From: a virus
Direction: 5' to 3' (one strand)
Virus record (IMG/VR): IMGVR_UViG_3300044859_002168
Span: 1 to 64,000 of that record
Length of the DNA: 64,000 nt
The notes beneath the pieces are model-generated. The model made no database searches and was not told the origin of the DNA. It was given only the letters and a program-made list of their open reading frames with translations. Position numbers and translations under genes: made by a program. This document shows positions 57,352 through 64,000 of the stretch, piece after piece (position 1 is the stretch's first letter; each line of letters begins with the position of its first letter).

Positions 57352-57381
57352 TTGTCTTATGTGTGGTAAATGTTATATTTA
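57352..57381 (+). promoter_or_regulatory. Bacteroidota-type promoter, one mismatch
   Basis: TTG (57352-57354), 19 nt, TATATTTA (57374-57381), differing from TAnnTTTG at the last base. It drives the 57431 gene. Confidence 0.6.
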
Positions 57382-57430
57382 TGTTAAGAGAGTGTTAACA
57401 CTTTCCATAAACCACAAACAATATTTACAT

Positions 57431-57664
57431 ATGAAAAAGTTATTTTTGGTTTTGATGATGGGATTAATTATGTTACCATCATTCGCTCAGGACGGGAAAG
57501 GAAAGAAGAAACACAGAAGAAACAACAATACAGAAGTTGTATCAGAAGTGCGACCAATTCACAGAGAACGTTGGGTTGAAAAAGATGGTGATAATTACGT
57601 GATAGTTTCACGAACAACCATTACTAAATCGGATTATTTAAAGATAAGAAACGCTCCAAGGTAA
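57431..57664 (+). CDS. Small secreted basic protein (77 aa)
   Basis: 77 aa from the ATG at 57431. A signal peptide (MKKLFLVLMMGLIMLPSFAQ) is followed by a very basic segment (DGKGKKKHRRNNN) and a C-terminal part RERWVEKDGDNYVIVSRTTI. Periplasmic or exported. The rest of the frame upstream (from 57359) is leader. It ends where the zincin gene's stop begins, on the opposite strand. Confidence 0.65.
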   Translation: MKKLFLVLMMGLIMLPSFAQDGKGKKKHRRNNNTEVVSEVRPIHRERWVEKDGDNYVIVSRTTITKSDYLKIRNAPR

Positions 57665-58552
57665 TTACTTGTAGCAATTCTTGTAGGGTCTACAAGAAGC
57701 TTTTTGACTAAACCCCATGGAACCACATGGGGTTTTTTCACAATATGACTTATCATACTTTCTTGGTTTCTTGAACTTACTTTCTTCTTTAAGTTCATCA
57801 CCAGACTTATAATTTTTAATATCTGTAGCAATTTCAATTACGGTTGAATATAACATCTTAAGGAATTCCCCCCACATTTCAGGGTTATTTGCCTTGAGAA
57901 GCATTAAAACTTGAATTACATGTGGTAACTCCTCACCTAAAGATTCTGATGAAATATCTAACAGAACATTTTTAGCAGTCTCGTCAGCTTCACCTTCAAC
58001 AGCAAAATATTTCACTAAAGATTTTAAACTGTTCAATATTTCTTCCTTTGTTTTAACACCTAAAAGACTTTTATACTCATTGACAATCCCTTCTAAAATT
58101 TCGTTGGTGTATGCCCTGAATTCAAAGTCGTGCCCCCAATATTCATCACTACCAGCACTTTTATATTTCTCTATTTGTTTAGGGTTTAAATAAAGAGTTG
58201 TGTTCAAATCAATCATGTGTTGAATTTCGTGATAGATTACATTGTATAGGGACTTCTTATTTGGTATTAAAACTTTATCAGGATTGACAATCATAAAAAG
58301 ATTATCCAAAGAACGTGGTTTGGTTTGGTCTTGTTGGAAAACAGCACCCTGTTCACTAAAGTCACTTAAATAATATACCGGTATATCAAACTCAGCACCT
58401 GATGGGTCATTGACATAAATCGTACCTTTCAACGGATTTTCATCATCCAAGTCTTCATAGTCTTTCCAAATAACATCAATAACATTTTTGATGTCGGATA
58501 TGGTTCTTTGATTTAACTTAACTCTTTTGGAACCCTCGTTGATTGTTTTCAT
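57665..58552 (-). CDS. Zincin-like protease with virion-type N-terminal motif
   Basis: 295 aa. Begins MKTINEGSKRVKLNQRTISD, with I-N-E at 4-6. Near residue 108 the helix SLYNVIYHEIQHMIDLNTTL contains HEIQH, the HExxH zinc motif, and YWGHDFEFRAYTNEILEGIV about 40 residues later carries candidate ligands (H, E). The C-terminus is a Cys-rich basic tail (SYCEKTPCGSMGFSQKASCR), a tail type seen on phage proteins with C-terminal MGFSQKxSC motifs. I infer a packaged metallopeptidase delivered at infection. A TATTTATG box lies 6 nt before the ATG. Confidence 0.7.
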   Translation of the reverse strand: MKTINEGSKRVKLNQRTISDIKNVIDVIWKDYEDLDDENPLKGTIYVNDPSGAEFDIPVYYLSDFSEQGAVFQQDQTKPRSLDNLFMIVNPDKVLIPNKKSLYNVIYHEIQHMIDLNTTLYLNPKQIEKYKSAGSDEYWGHDFEFRAYTNEILEGIVNEYKSLLGVKTKEEILNSLKSLVKYFAVEGEADETAKNVLLDISSESLGEELPHVIQVLMLLKANNPEMWGEFLKMLYSTVIEIATDIKNYKSGDELKEESKFKKPRKYDKSYCEKTPCGSMGFSQKASCRPYKNCYK

Positions 58553-58558
58553 ACAATC

Positions 58559-58565
58559 ATAAATA
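58559..58565 (-). promoter_or_regulatory. TATTTAT start-proximal motif (putative late promoter)
   Basis: GGTATTTATGATTGT lies 6 nt before the ATG at 58552. Confidence 0.5.
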
Positions 58566-58568
58566 CCC

Positions 58569-59495
58569 TCAATTAGATTTCAAATCAGATTTGTTGAACT
58601 TAACTCTTAATTTAACATACATATCCCCTGTTGGATAACCTTTCCCTTTAAGTCTTAAAGGTTTGTTTGTATCAAATTCATTTGGTGACGGAATTTTAAT
58701 ATCACCATCAGGGTGTGGGATATGATATACATCATTTTTAAGCTCATCATAATTGAACTCTAAATTATAAATCAAATCATTACCCATCTTTTGAAACTCT
58801 TTTGTATTGTCCATAACCACTTGAATTATCAAATCACCATAGAAACCATATGAGAAATCACCCTTTTGAGAAATGCGTAGGAACTGCCCATCATCAACAT
58901 TCTTTGGGATAGTAATTTTTATGGTTTCAAATTTTGGTTTGGTACCTACACCACTACATGAATTACAATATTTTGTTAGAATTGAACCTGTTGCGCCACA
59001 GTGTCCACATCCACGTCTAACAACTTGTTGTAAGAATCCTGAACCCATGACTTGAGTAGTGAATCCTTGACCTTGACAGTGATGACAAGTGACTCTATCA
59101 CCACCATTACCCCCACAATCACCACACGGATGGTTTCGTTGGAAGTTTAAGTCTTTATCCATACCCTTATATGAATCTATCGGTGTGACGTTTAGTTTGA
59201 CAATCTTATCGGCATTTTTTCTCGGACCTTGTGGTCTTTGACCCCCACTAAACATGTTTTTAAAGAAATCCTCAAATTCAGTTCCATTAAATGGGTTGTT
59301 TTTTTGGCTTAAGTAGTTATTCTTTTTAGTGGGGTCTGAAAGAACGTCGTAGGCTTCGGCTATTTCACGAAATTTTTCACCACCCTCAGGATTAACATCA
59401 GGATGGTATTGTTTAGACAATTTTCTATAAGCACGTTTAAGTTCTTCATCAGTGGCATTTTCCTGTACGCCTAATATTTCATAGTAATCTTTCAT
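58569..59495 (-). CDS. dnaJ-like: DnaJ (Hsp40) chaperone
   Basis: 308 aa. J domain at the N-terminus ([39 protein letters not shown], the HPD motif intact), a short Gly/Phe region ([19 protein letters not shown]), then four DnaJ zinc units: [24 protein letters not shown] and CNSCSGVG, and a beta C-terminal domain ([36 protein letters not shown]). It stimulates host DnaK ATPase, probably to fold phage proteins. It overlaps the start of the divergent 59494 gene by 2 nt. Confidence 0.95.
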   Translation of the reverse strand: MKDYYEILGVQENATDEELKRAYRKLSKQYHPDVNPEGGEKFREIAEAYDVLSDPTKKNNYLSQKNNPFNGTEFEDFFKNMFSGGQRPQGPRKNADKIVKLNVTPIDSYKGMDKDLNFQRNHPCGDCGGNGGDRVTCHHCQGQGFTTQVMGSGFLQQVVRRGCGHCGATGSILTKYCNSCSGVGTKPKFETIKITIPKNVDDGQFLRISQKGDFSYGFYGDLIIQVVMDNTKEFQKMGNDLIYNLEFNYDELKNDVYHIPHPDGDIKIPSPNEFDTNKPLRLKGKGYPTGDMYVKLRVKFNKSDLKSN

Positions 59496-60141
59496 GTTAG
59501 TAAATCCAAAGTATCAAATAGTTCTTTTCAAAGATAAGGTTAAAAAAAAGATAATAAAGAAGTTTAACAATTTCAAAAATTGTGAAAACTTTTTTAATTT
59601 ATTAATGGAAGAATCTGACAAAGTTATCTTCCCAAAACAAATTGAAGGTACTGTTGAATGTAAATTTGAATTGGGTATCCTACAAGATGGTTACAAGTCT
59701 GATATTCCACAATACACCACCGATGAATTTGGTAGAAATGTTAAAATACAATTGATTGATAATAAATGGGGACTAATTAAGGTGTCCGTATACAATCAAG
59801 AAGAAACGATTTACGACATTAAAAACAAAAAGAAGGTTACAGTAGCTCAATTAATTTCAAAACATCTAAATGGTGACGGTCTAAAAATGATTAACTCACT
59901 ACACAATAAAGTTATCATACAAAAAGATGATAATTTTTCAGTATTCACAACTAAGTCACCATCTGAGACATCAAGATTACTTGATTGTCTTACCGAACAC
60001 TTTATAAATTCGCAAAAGAAAGACTGTCTTATTGTAAAAGACACATCAACGGCTCAGAAAAAATACTTAATAGATTTTTTAAATAGTAATGGGTTTGATA
60101 AAAAACTACTTTACAGACAATACACTACTTTTCCTCGGTAG
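59494..60141 (+). CDS. Hypothetical protein (215 aa)
   Basis: 215 aa starting [20 protein letters not shown], mixed alpha/beta, with [40 protein letters not shown] and a C-terminal [20 protein letters not shown]. No family recognised. Its start overlaps the dnaJ start by 2 nt (divergent) and its end overlaps the 60125 gene. Confidence 0.6.
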   Translation: MLVNPKYQIVLFKDKVKKKIIKKFNNFKNCENFFNLLMEESDKVIFPKQIEGTVECKFELGILQDGYKSDIPQYTTDEFGRNVKIQLIDNKWGLIKVSVYNQEETIYDIKNKKKVTVAQLISKHLNGDGLKMINSLHNKVIIQKDDNFSVFTTKSPSETSRLLDCLTEHFINSQKKDCLIVKDTSTAQKKYLIDFLNSNGFDKKLLYRQYTTFPR

Positions 60142-60412
60142 GTTCCTCAGGAGCTTCTTCAGAAACTTCCTTAGGAGTTTCCTCAACCTCTTTTTTCAAC
60201 ATGAAGTAAAACTCAACACCTGAGATATCAATCAAGAACTGTTTGTGATGTCTATCAATCTCCCTGAAATGACCTATGATTTTGTCGTATTCAGGTTTAT
60301 CTAATTCAAAAACCATCATCCTATCATAATTTGGGAATAGGTCATTGATTGCGTCAGATAACAACGCTAATTTTTCTAATTCCCCCAAAGGAGCTTCTGT
60401 ATTCTTTTCCAT
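60125..60412 (-). CDS. Small acidic hypothetical protein (95 aa)
   Basis: 95 aa, helical N-terminus (LGELEKLALLSDAINDLFPN) and a Glu-rich tail ([16 protein letters not shown]). No family recognised; it overlaps the 60376 gene by 37 nt. Possibly a partner of the basic small proteins upstream. Confidence 0.55.
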   Translation of the reverse strand: MEKNTEAPLGELEKLALLSDAINDLFPNYDRMMVFELDKPEYDKIIGHFREIDRHHKQFLIDISGVEFYFMLKKEVEETPKEVSEEAPEEPTEEK

Positions 60413-60570
60413 ATTGAATTTTTCGGTTTTTGAAATAAATCAGTTTTTTTCATTTGAATGAGTTGTTGAGTAAATCTTTCCTTTTCCCTCATCAACTCAG
60501 CTTGGTCTTTTTGTTTTTCCTTATTCAGCCAGTCCAATAGTCTCTCCCTGTGGTTCATCTGTCTCAACAT
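60376..60570 (-). CDS. Small basic coiled-coil protein (64 aa)
   Basis: 64 aa, a charged helix: MLRQMNHRERLLDWLNKEKQ, KDQAELMREKERFTQQLIQM and a basic end (IWKRIQKLLWGN). Overlaps the genes on both sides, which suggests translational coupling in the histone-like operon. Confidence 0.55.
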   Translation of the reverse strand: MLRQMNHRERLLDWLNKEKQKDQAELMREKERFTQQLIQMKKTDLFQKPKNSIWKRIQKLLWGN

Positions 60571-60949
60571 TTAAATTCGCAGTTTCATCAAAACCAATTG
60601 AAAGATTTTGTAAATGTTTTAAATCAGTTTTTTCAAACGTCTTTTTTAACTCTGCAACTACATTATGAAATAGTCTTTCTTTTTCTTCCCTTTCTCGGTT
60701 CAACTTAATCACCTTGAGAATCATCTCAACGTTTTTCTGAACAGTCTTTTCATCAAACTCACAAACAAAACTCATTCCTCTCCAACCTTCTTCCTTATAA
60801 TCAAAAGGAACTACTTGAAATTCTGTTGTAGTACTCTTTGGCATTGACCAGTTAGCAGGAAATTTAACATCCAAACTAATATGGGTCTCAAGTCGTCTTA
60901 TTGCGACGAAAAAATTTTCAAACTGATTTAATACTGTATAAAGTGTCAT
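60521..60949 (-). CDS. Hypothetical protein (142 aa)
   Basis: 142 aa. An N-terminal alpha/beta domain (LYTVLNQFENFFVAIRRLET, TEFQVVPFDYKEEGWRGMSF) is followed by a helix (VQKNVEMILKVIKLNREREE) and an acidic end. No family recognised. Its ATG overlaps the stop of the upstream 59-aa gene (ATGA). Confidence 0.55.
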   Translation of the reverse strand: MTLYTVLNQFENFFVAIRRLETHISLDVKFPANWSMPKSTTTEFQVVPFDYKEEGWRGMSFVCEFDEKTVQKNVEMILKVIKLNREREEKERLFHNVVAELKKTFEKTDLKHLQNLSIGFDETANLNVETDEPQGETIGLAE

Positions 60950-61125
60950 GTCCTAATAATATAAGTGATAATATAACTCAAGGAAAGTCCAAAAAACAAA
61001 AGGTCCCTACTGGAGAAATCAATTTCTTTCCCCAATAGGGTACCTATGAGTTTAATGAAATTTTTGAATAGGACCAACAAAGAAAAAATAAAAATAAATA
61101 AGAACAGTGTGTCCGTATTAAACAT
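60946..61125 (-). CDS. Small membrane protein (59 aa)
   Basis: A 59-aa frame (too short to be obvious) from the ATG at 61125 to the TGA at 60948-60946. It has two hydrophobic segments: LFLFIFIFSLLVLFKNFI and DLLFFGLSLSYIITYIIRT. It lies 1 nt after the histone-like gene and overlaps the next start codon, so it is in the same operon. Confidence 0.6.
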   Translation of the reverse strand: MFNTDTLFLFIFIFSLLVLFKNFIKLIGTLLGKEIDFSSRDLLFFGLSLSYIITYIIRT

Positions 61126-61126
61126 A

Positions 61127-61300
61127 TTAGTCTTTTTTTGAATGTTCCAAAATTTCAGCTCTCAATTGTTGCAGTAAACTCTTAAGTTCTTGAGCAGATT
61201 TACGAGCTCTTGTACCAGCGCTCTTGTTACCTTTGTAGAACTTTTCTGAATCAACAGATAGAGTTTCACAAGCTTCCTTAATTTTTTGTAATGTTTCCAT
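61127..61300 (-). CDS. Histone H1-like (Hc1-type) DNA-binding protein, 57 aa
   Basis: A 57-aa frame from the ATG at 61300 to the TAA at 61129-61127. METLQKIKEACETLSVDSEK is followed by FYKGNKSAGTRARKSAQELK and SLLQQLRAEILEHSKKD. The NKSAGTRARKSxxE motif is diagnostic of the small H1-like (Hc1) proteins of Bacteroidota, whose basic helix binds and condenses DNA. It would package or protect phage or host DNA. This operon has five overlapping small genes down to 60125. Confidence 0.85.
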   Translation of the reverse strand: METLQKIKEACETLSVDSEKFYKGNKSAGTRARKSAQELKSLLQQLRAEILEHSKKD

Positions 61301-61358
61301 AAATTATTTTAAATTATTTTAAATTAAAAATAGTGGATTATGTTCTCTCGTCAATAGA

Positions 61359-61826
61359 TTAACCAACATGAATTACTTTATTTTGTAATGTTTTGTATAA
61401 TTCGGTTAAAATATCTAAATCAGATTTTGCGAACGGTTTATTTAAATCAAACAACTCCTCAATAAATTCAGGAATTGCCTCCCGATAATCAATTTGAGAT
61501 TGTGAGTAAAAACTATCGTGAAAGAAATTCCACAAATATTCTTTGTGTTCACCATCGGAGTCAATTAATATATTTTCTTTTTCATAATCTTTTATCATTT
61601 TACTCCAACACCAATCAAAATGGTTCTTCTTATCGTGGCTGGATAATATTACTTTAGTTTCGTGACTTTCCTCACCAAAATAAGTATCAATTATTAAAAT
61701 CGCCAAAGAATTGAATATATCACCAAAGAGTTCAACTCTTTCTGGTATGATGTTATGCACACTGAACCATATATCAACTTCACTGAATGGGAGTGGCTTG
61801 GACATCCAATTATAAAAATTCTCCAT
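61359..61826 (-). CDS. Hypothetical protein (155 aa), start codon in a hairpin
   Basis: 155 aa, acidic, helical: MENFYNWMSKPLPFSEVDIW FSVHN (split), LAILIIDTYFGEESHETKVI and NHFDWCWSKMIKDYEKENIL. No family recognised. The ATG at 61826-61824 lies inside a perfect 13-bp hairpin (61816-61846) that also looks like the terminator of the upstream gene, so translation from read-through RNA would be hindered. Confidence 0.6.
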   Translation of the reverse strand: MENFYNWMSKPLPFSEVDIWFSVHNIIPERVELFGDIFNSLAILIIDTYFGEESHETKVILSSHDKKNHFDWCWSKMIKDYEKENILIDSDGEHKEYLWNFFHDSFYSQSQIDYREAIPEFIEELFDLNKPFAKSDLDILTELYKTLQNKVIHVG

Positions 61827-61846
61827 AGGGTCTCTATGGAGAATTT
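61816..61846 (-). terminator. 13-bp hairpin: terminator overlapping a start codon
   Basis: Minus strand AAATTCTCCATAG, AGACC, CTATGGAGAATTT, a perfect 13-bp stem ending in a short T-run. It follows the stop of the 61872-63686 gene and contains the ATG (61826-61824) of the next gene in its 3' arm. Confidence 0.6.
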
Positions 61847-61871
61847 AATATAAAATTAAAATTATTAAAGA

Positions 61872-63686
61872 TTATTGAGTTTTTTGGTTGTATCCAACGA
61901 TATTCATCATTCTTGAAATCTGCTCATTCATAAGATTTGTTTTCTTATCTTCTTTAGATTCCAATTGTTTGAAAATCTTTTCGGATTTTTGAGAACCCTT
62001 TTTCAACTTCAAATCACCATCTTCAGTTGCTTCACCAGCTTGGTCTACAGGTTGAGGATATCTCTTATAAGATGCGTTCATTTGTTCTGCGCCATATACG
62101 TTATCCTTGAAGTTTTTATACATTTTTTCACCAAGTTCAGATGATACAACATTACCTAAGTCGTTACCGTCTTTATCTTTTGTTGCGTTTCCTGTTTTTG
62201 AAGAACCTTTCAAGTTAGCTTCAATCCACTCATCATTTGGTTTGATTTCATCATAAACCAAATTTGTTTGACCAGGGTAAGCAAACGCATCAATATACTC
62301 TTCAACAGCATCTGAAGGTTTGTAAGCCTTCTTGTCCATCTCTTTCATTTCACCGTTACCTTTTGGGAAATGTTTAGGTTCTGTGGTGTATCCTTCAACA
62401 TTACTATCTTTAGACCATTTTTCAAGTTTTTCCTTAGTCGCCTTTAAACTCTCTTGGTTTGTATTTTTGTTTTGTTTAGATACTTTCTTTAAGTCAGTTT
62501 GAGCAGCAATTTTGTTTTGTTCCATAACAAGTCTTTCAATTAATTCAATAACTTCAGATTCTGTCATTTGAACACTCTCGTGTTTAGCTCCCTTGAATCC
62601 TCCGATGTTTTTAGCAAAATTAGCCATCTTAACAACTTTACTGTCATCTGACTTCATTGCTTTATCAATACATTTTTTAGTAACTTCACCATCTTTATCC
62701 AAACCTTCTTTTTTACACCAATCACCGAATTTACCTGAAGTACCTTTCTTTTCCATTTTCTTGGTTGCTTTTTGAATGAACTTTTCTTCTTTCTTTTCTT
62801 CACCAATCCACATGTGTGACGCATACTCATCATCCTCAAATTCGTCAAAGTCATCATGTTTCTTCATATCAACCTTCATTTCTTCTTTATCTTTCTTTGG
62901 GAATAATCTCGTATTTCTTTTTAGAGCATCTTTAACAAATTTAGATAAGAAATCGTGGTCATCACTTTTCTCAGGGAAAACCTGACCTTCTTTAACTTCA
63001 TAAGTTTTACCGTCAACTTCAAAAGAGGATTTACCTTCTTCTTTAGCTTTTGCTAACGCTCCTGAAAATGCGTTACCTTCTTCAGTTTCTCCTTGTTCTT
63101 CCATTCTTTTTTTACGTAATTTCAATGGTCCCCATTTGTCACGATATGCGTTAAATATTCTTCTACCACTATCACTTTGGTCTCCACTTTGAAACCACCT
63201 TTGATTGCCAGCCTTTTCAGTAAATGAATCATAATCATCAAACTCTTCCTCGTCATAATCAAAATCAAAACCACCAGTGTACTCTCTATCCCTTTCATCA
63301 GTCCAATACTCTTTATCACCTCTGTTTTGACCTAAAAATTTACTTTCATTGAATTCTTTAGCAACTTTCTTTTCGTAATTGTATCCTACATTTTTAACCT
63401 TACCTACTTTTTTAGGACTGTCTGTTGAGAAATCTCCATAAGGTTCAACTTTTTCAATTTGGTCGTCACCCATAGTGTATTCTTTCATGTCTTTTTTAGT
63501 TCTTAATTTTTTGAAGTCAGCGGCGGTAATTTTACCTTTTGGCTCTGCAACATCAATTTTGTGTTGTTTACCATGTAACTTAGATTTTTTTTCAATCTCA
63601 GATACAAGATTGTCAACTTTTTTATTTAAAGTTTCATCAAGGACTTGTTTTACAACTTTATCCAAATATTTTTCAAATCTATCCAT
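61872..63686 (-). CDS. Large charged protein with internal packaging-type motifs, possible prohead core protein
   Basis: 604 aa, Lys/Glu/Asp-rich, mostly helical with disordered stretches. The middle contains VQMTESEVIELIERLVMEQN (about 385-405), a longer version of the T-E-S peptide, with V-M-E just before Q; the C-terminus ends NEQISRMMNIVGYNQKTQ, like the RIKEMMG peptide. Many E-E/K-K clusters recall T4 prohead core proteins (gp22, gp67, gp68), which the prohead protease cuts at [ILV]-x-E. The N-terminal FEKYLDKVVKQVLDETLNKK is a helix. TATTTATAGA lies 17 nt before the ATG. I infer a core or scaffold protein; the family is not recognised. Confidence 0.55.
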   Translation of the reverse strand: MDRFEKYLDKVVKQVLDETLNKKVDNLVSEIEKKSKLHGKQHKIDVAEPKGKITAADFKKLRTKKDMKEYTMGDDQIEKVEPYGDFSTDSPKKVGKVKNVGYNYEKKVAKEFNESKFLGQNRGDKEYWTDERDREYTGGFDFDYDEEEFDDYDSFTEKAGNQRWFQSGDQSDSGRRIFNAYRDKWGPLKLRKKRMEEQGETEEGNAFSGALAKAKEEGKSSFEVDGKTYEVKEGQVFPEKSDDHDFLSKFVKDALKRNTRLFPKKDKEEMKVDMKKHDDFDEFEDDEYASHMWIGEEKKEEKFIQKATKKMEKKGTSGKFGDWCKKEGLDKDGEVTKKCIDKAMKSDDSKVVKMANFAKNIGGFKGAKHESVQMTESEVIELIERLVMEQNKIAAQTDLKKVSKQNKNTNQESLKATKEKLEKWSKDSNVEGYTTEPKHFPKGNGEMKEMDKKAYKPSDAVEEYIDAFAYPGQTNLVYDEIKPNDEWIEANLKGSSKTGNATKDKDGNDLGNVVSSELGEKMYKNFKDNVYGAEQMNASYKRYPQPVDQAGEATEDGDLKLKKGSQKSEKIFKQLESKEDKKTNLMNEQISRMMNIVGYNQKTQ

Positions 63687-63703
63687 AACGGTCGTTTTAA
63701 TCT

Positions 63704-63710
63704 ATAAATA
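63704..63710 (-). promoter_or_regulatory. TATTTAT motif (putative late promoter)
   Basis: GATATTTATAGATT lies 17 nt before the ATG at 63686, in the longer-spacing group of this motif. Confidence 0.5.
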
Positions 63711-63728
63711 TCTAAACTTATAGAATGA

Positions 63729-64000
63729 TTACTTTTTCTTCTTTTTAAAATGATTATAAAGAATCCTTTTTATTATTTGTTCTTCAACACCCAATCTTGT
63801 ACTCACATTTTTAATTGCCTCATCTAAAGATGACTTATTTTTGTAAACAACAGCACCAGCCCCTTGATTACAATATGGGAATGTTAAACACTTCTTTTTA
63901 ACTTGAGCGAACTTGCCACCTTTGTAAATTGGTTTTTTACCACCTCTCCAATTCTTATCGTTTTTAGCAACAAATGCCGGTGTGGAATATTGACCTGAAG
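63729..64000 (-). CDS. Partial CDS, C-terminal part of a basic protein
   Basis: The frame enters from the right edge and stops at 63731-63729, giving 90 residues. It reads SGQYSTPAFVAKNDKNWRGG, then a basic segment with VKKKCLTFPYCNQGAGAVVY, then LDEAIKNVSTRLGVEEQIIK RILYNHF (split) and a Lys-rich end. The C-x(5)-C pair around TFPY and the terminal basic helix suggest a nucleic-acid- or capsid-associated phage protein; the family is not named. It is parallel to the 61872-63686 gene. Confidence 0.6.
   Translation of the reverse strand, partial: SGQYSTPAFVAKNDKNWRGGKKPIYKGGKFAQVKKKCLTFPYCNQGAGAVVYKNKSSLDEAIKNVSTRLGVEEQIIKRILYNHFKKKKK

Noticed and set aside
57634-57837. 67-aa minus-strand ORF
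   Set aside because: Alternate frame inside the zincin gene's 3' end.
1-64000. A bacterial chromosome region or integrated prophage
   Set aside because: No ribosomal, metabolic core or integrase genes, no att-like repeats seen, and two phage-type promoter and packaging signals run through the whole window. It cannot be fully excluded from one window.

Overview
The window looks like an internal stretch of a very large, T4-like (jumbo/huge) phage genome that infects a member of the Bacteroidota. The phage reading rests on dense, overlapping, mostly minus-strand genes with many short unknown ORFs; tail-fibre-type collagen-like proteins ending in an S74 self-cleaving chaperone domain; a dCMP deaminase next to a P-loop kinase; DUF3310; three orphan DNA methyltransferases; and many proteins that appear to be virion-packaged. 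The host reading rests on at least eight promoters of the Bacteroidota primary-sigma type (TTG, 19-20 nt, TAnnTTTG), a type IX secretion C-terminal sorting signal, curli-type CsgG, and a lack of Shine-Dalgarno sites. No terminase, portal, major capsid or polymerase gene lies in the window.

Layout. 0-9 kb: a DUF262 protein with an attenuator-like leader, a methyltransferase, cyclophilin, ParB-like and ADP-ribosyltransferase-like proteins, a glycosyltransferase, an LpxH-like phosphoesterase and a sigma-like protein. 9.3-16.4 kb: one secreted/surface operon with a nuclease, two dockerin-bearing proteins (one with a cohesin-like domain and a T9SS tail), CsgG and accessory proteins. 16.4-21.6 kb: small metabolic and unknown genes and a lysozyme-like protein. 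21.6-25.1 kb: UDP-galactopyranose mutase and two glycosyltransferases. 25-31 kb: unknown early-type genes, a 2OG oxygenase, a roughly 0.96-kb gene-free block that looks like a large structured RNA, and an initiator-like tRNA-Met. 31-39 kb: NUDIX, DUF192, a group of packaged-type proteins, a second methyltransferase and small ORFs. 40.3-50.6 kb: three consecutive giant collagen-like fibre genes. 50.7-64 kb: glutaredoxin, thioredoxin, a PcfJ-like protein, two paralogous leucine-rich proteins, Dam, a zinc-protease-like protein, DnaJ, a histone H1-like protein and a large charged core-type protein.

Two signals cut across the annotation. (1) At least thirteen proteins of unrelated function start with a short peptide carrying [ILV]-x-E at about residues 3-15, often with a second [ILV]-x-E (or close variant) near residue 14-22. 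This is the cleavage rule of the T4 prohead protease gp21 and resembles T4 capsid-targeting sequences, so I infer a set of proteins packaged in the head and delivered with the DNA: a sigma-like factor, an ART-like enzyme, a ParB-like protein, a DHH phosphoesterase, a zincin, a lysozyme-like protein, a pretoxin-like protein and others. (2) Many of the same genes have TATTTAT(A) 4-8 or 15-20 nt before the start codon, which I read as a phage late promoter, often giving leaderless mRNAs. The host-type TTG-19-TAnnTTTG promoters sit instead before the tRNA, the large RNA and early-looking genes.
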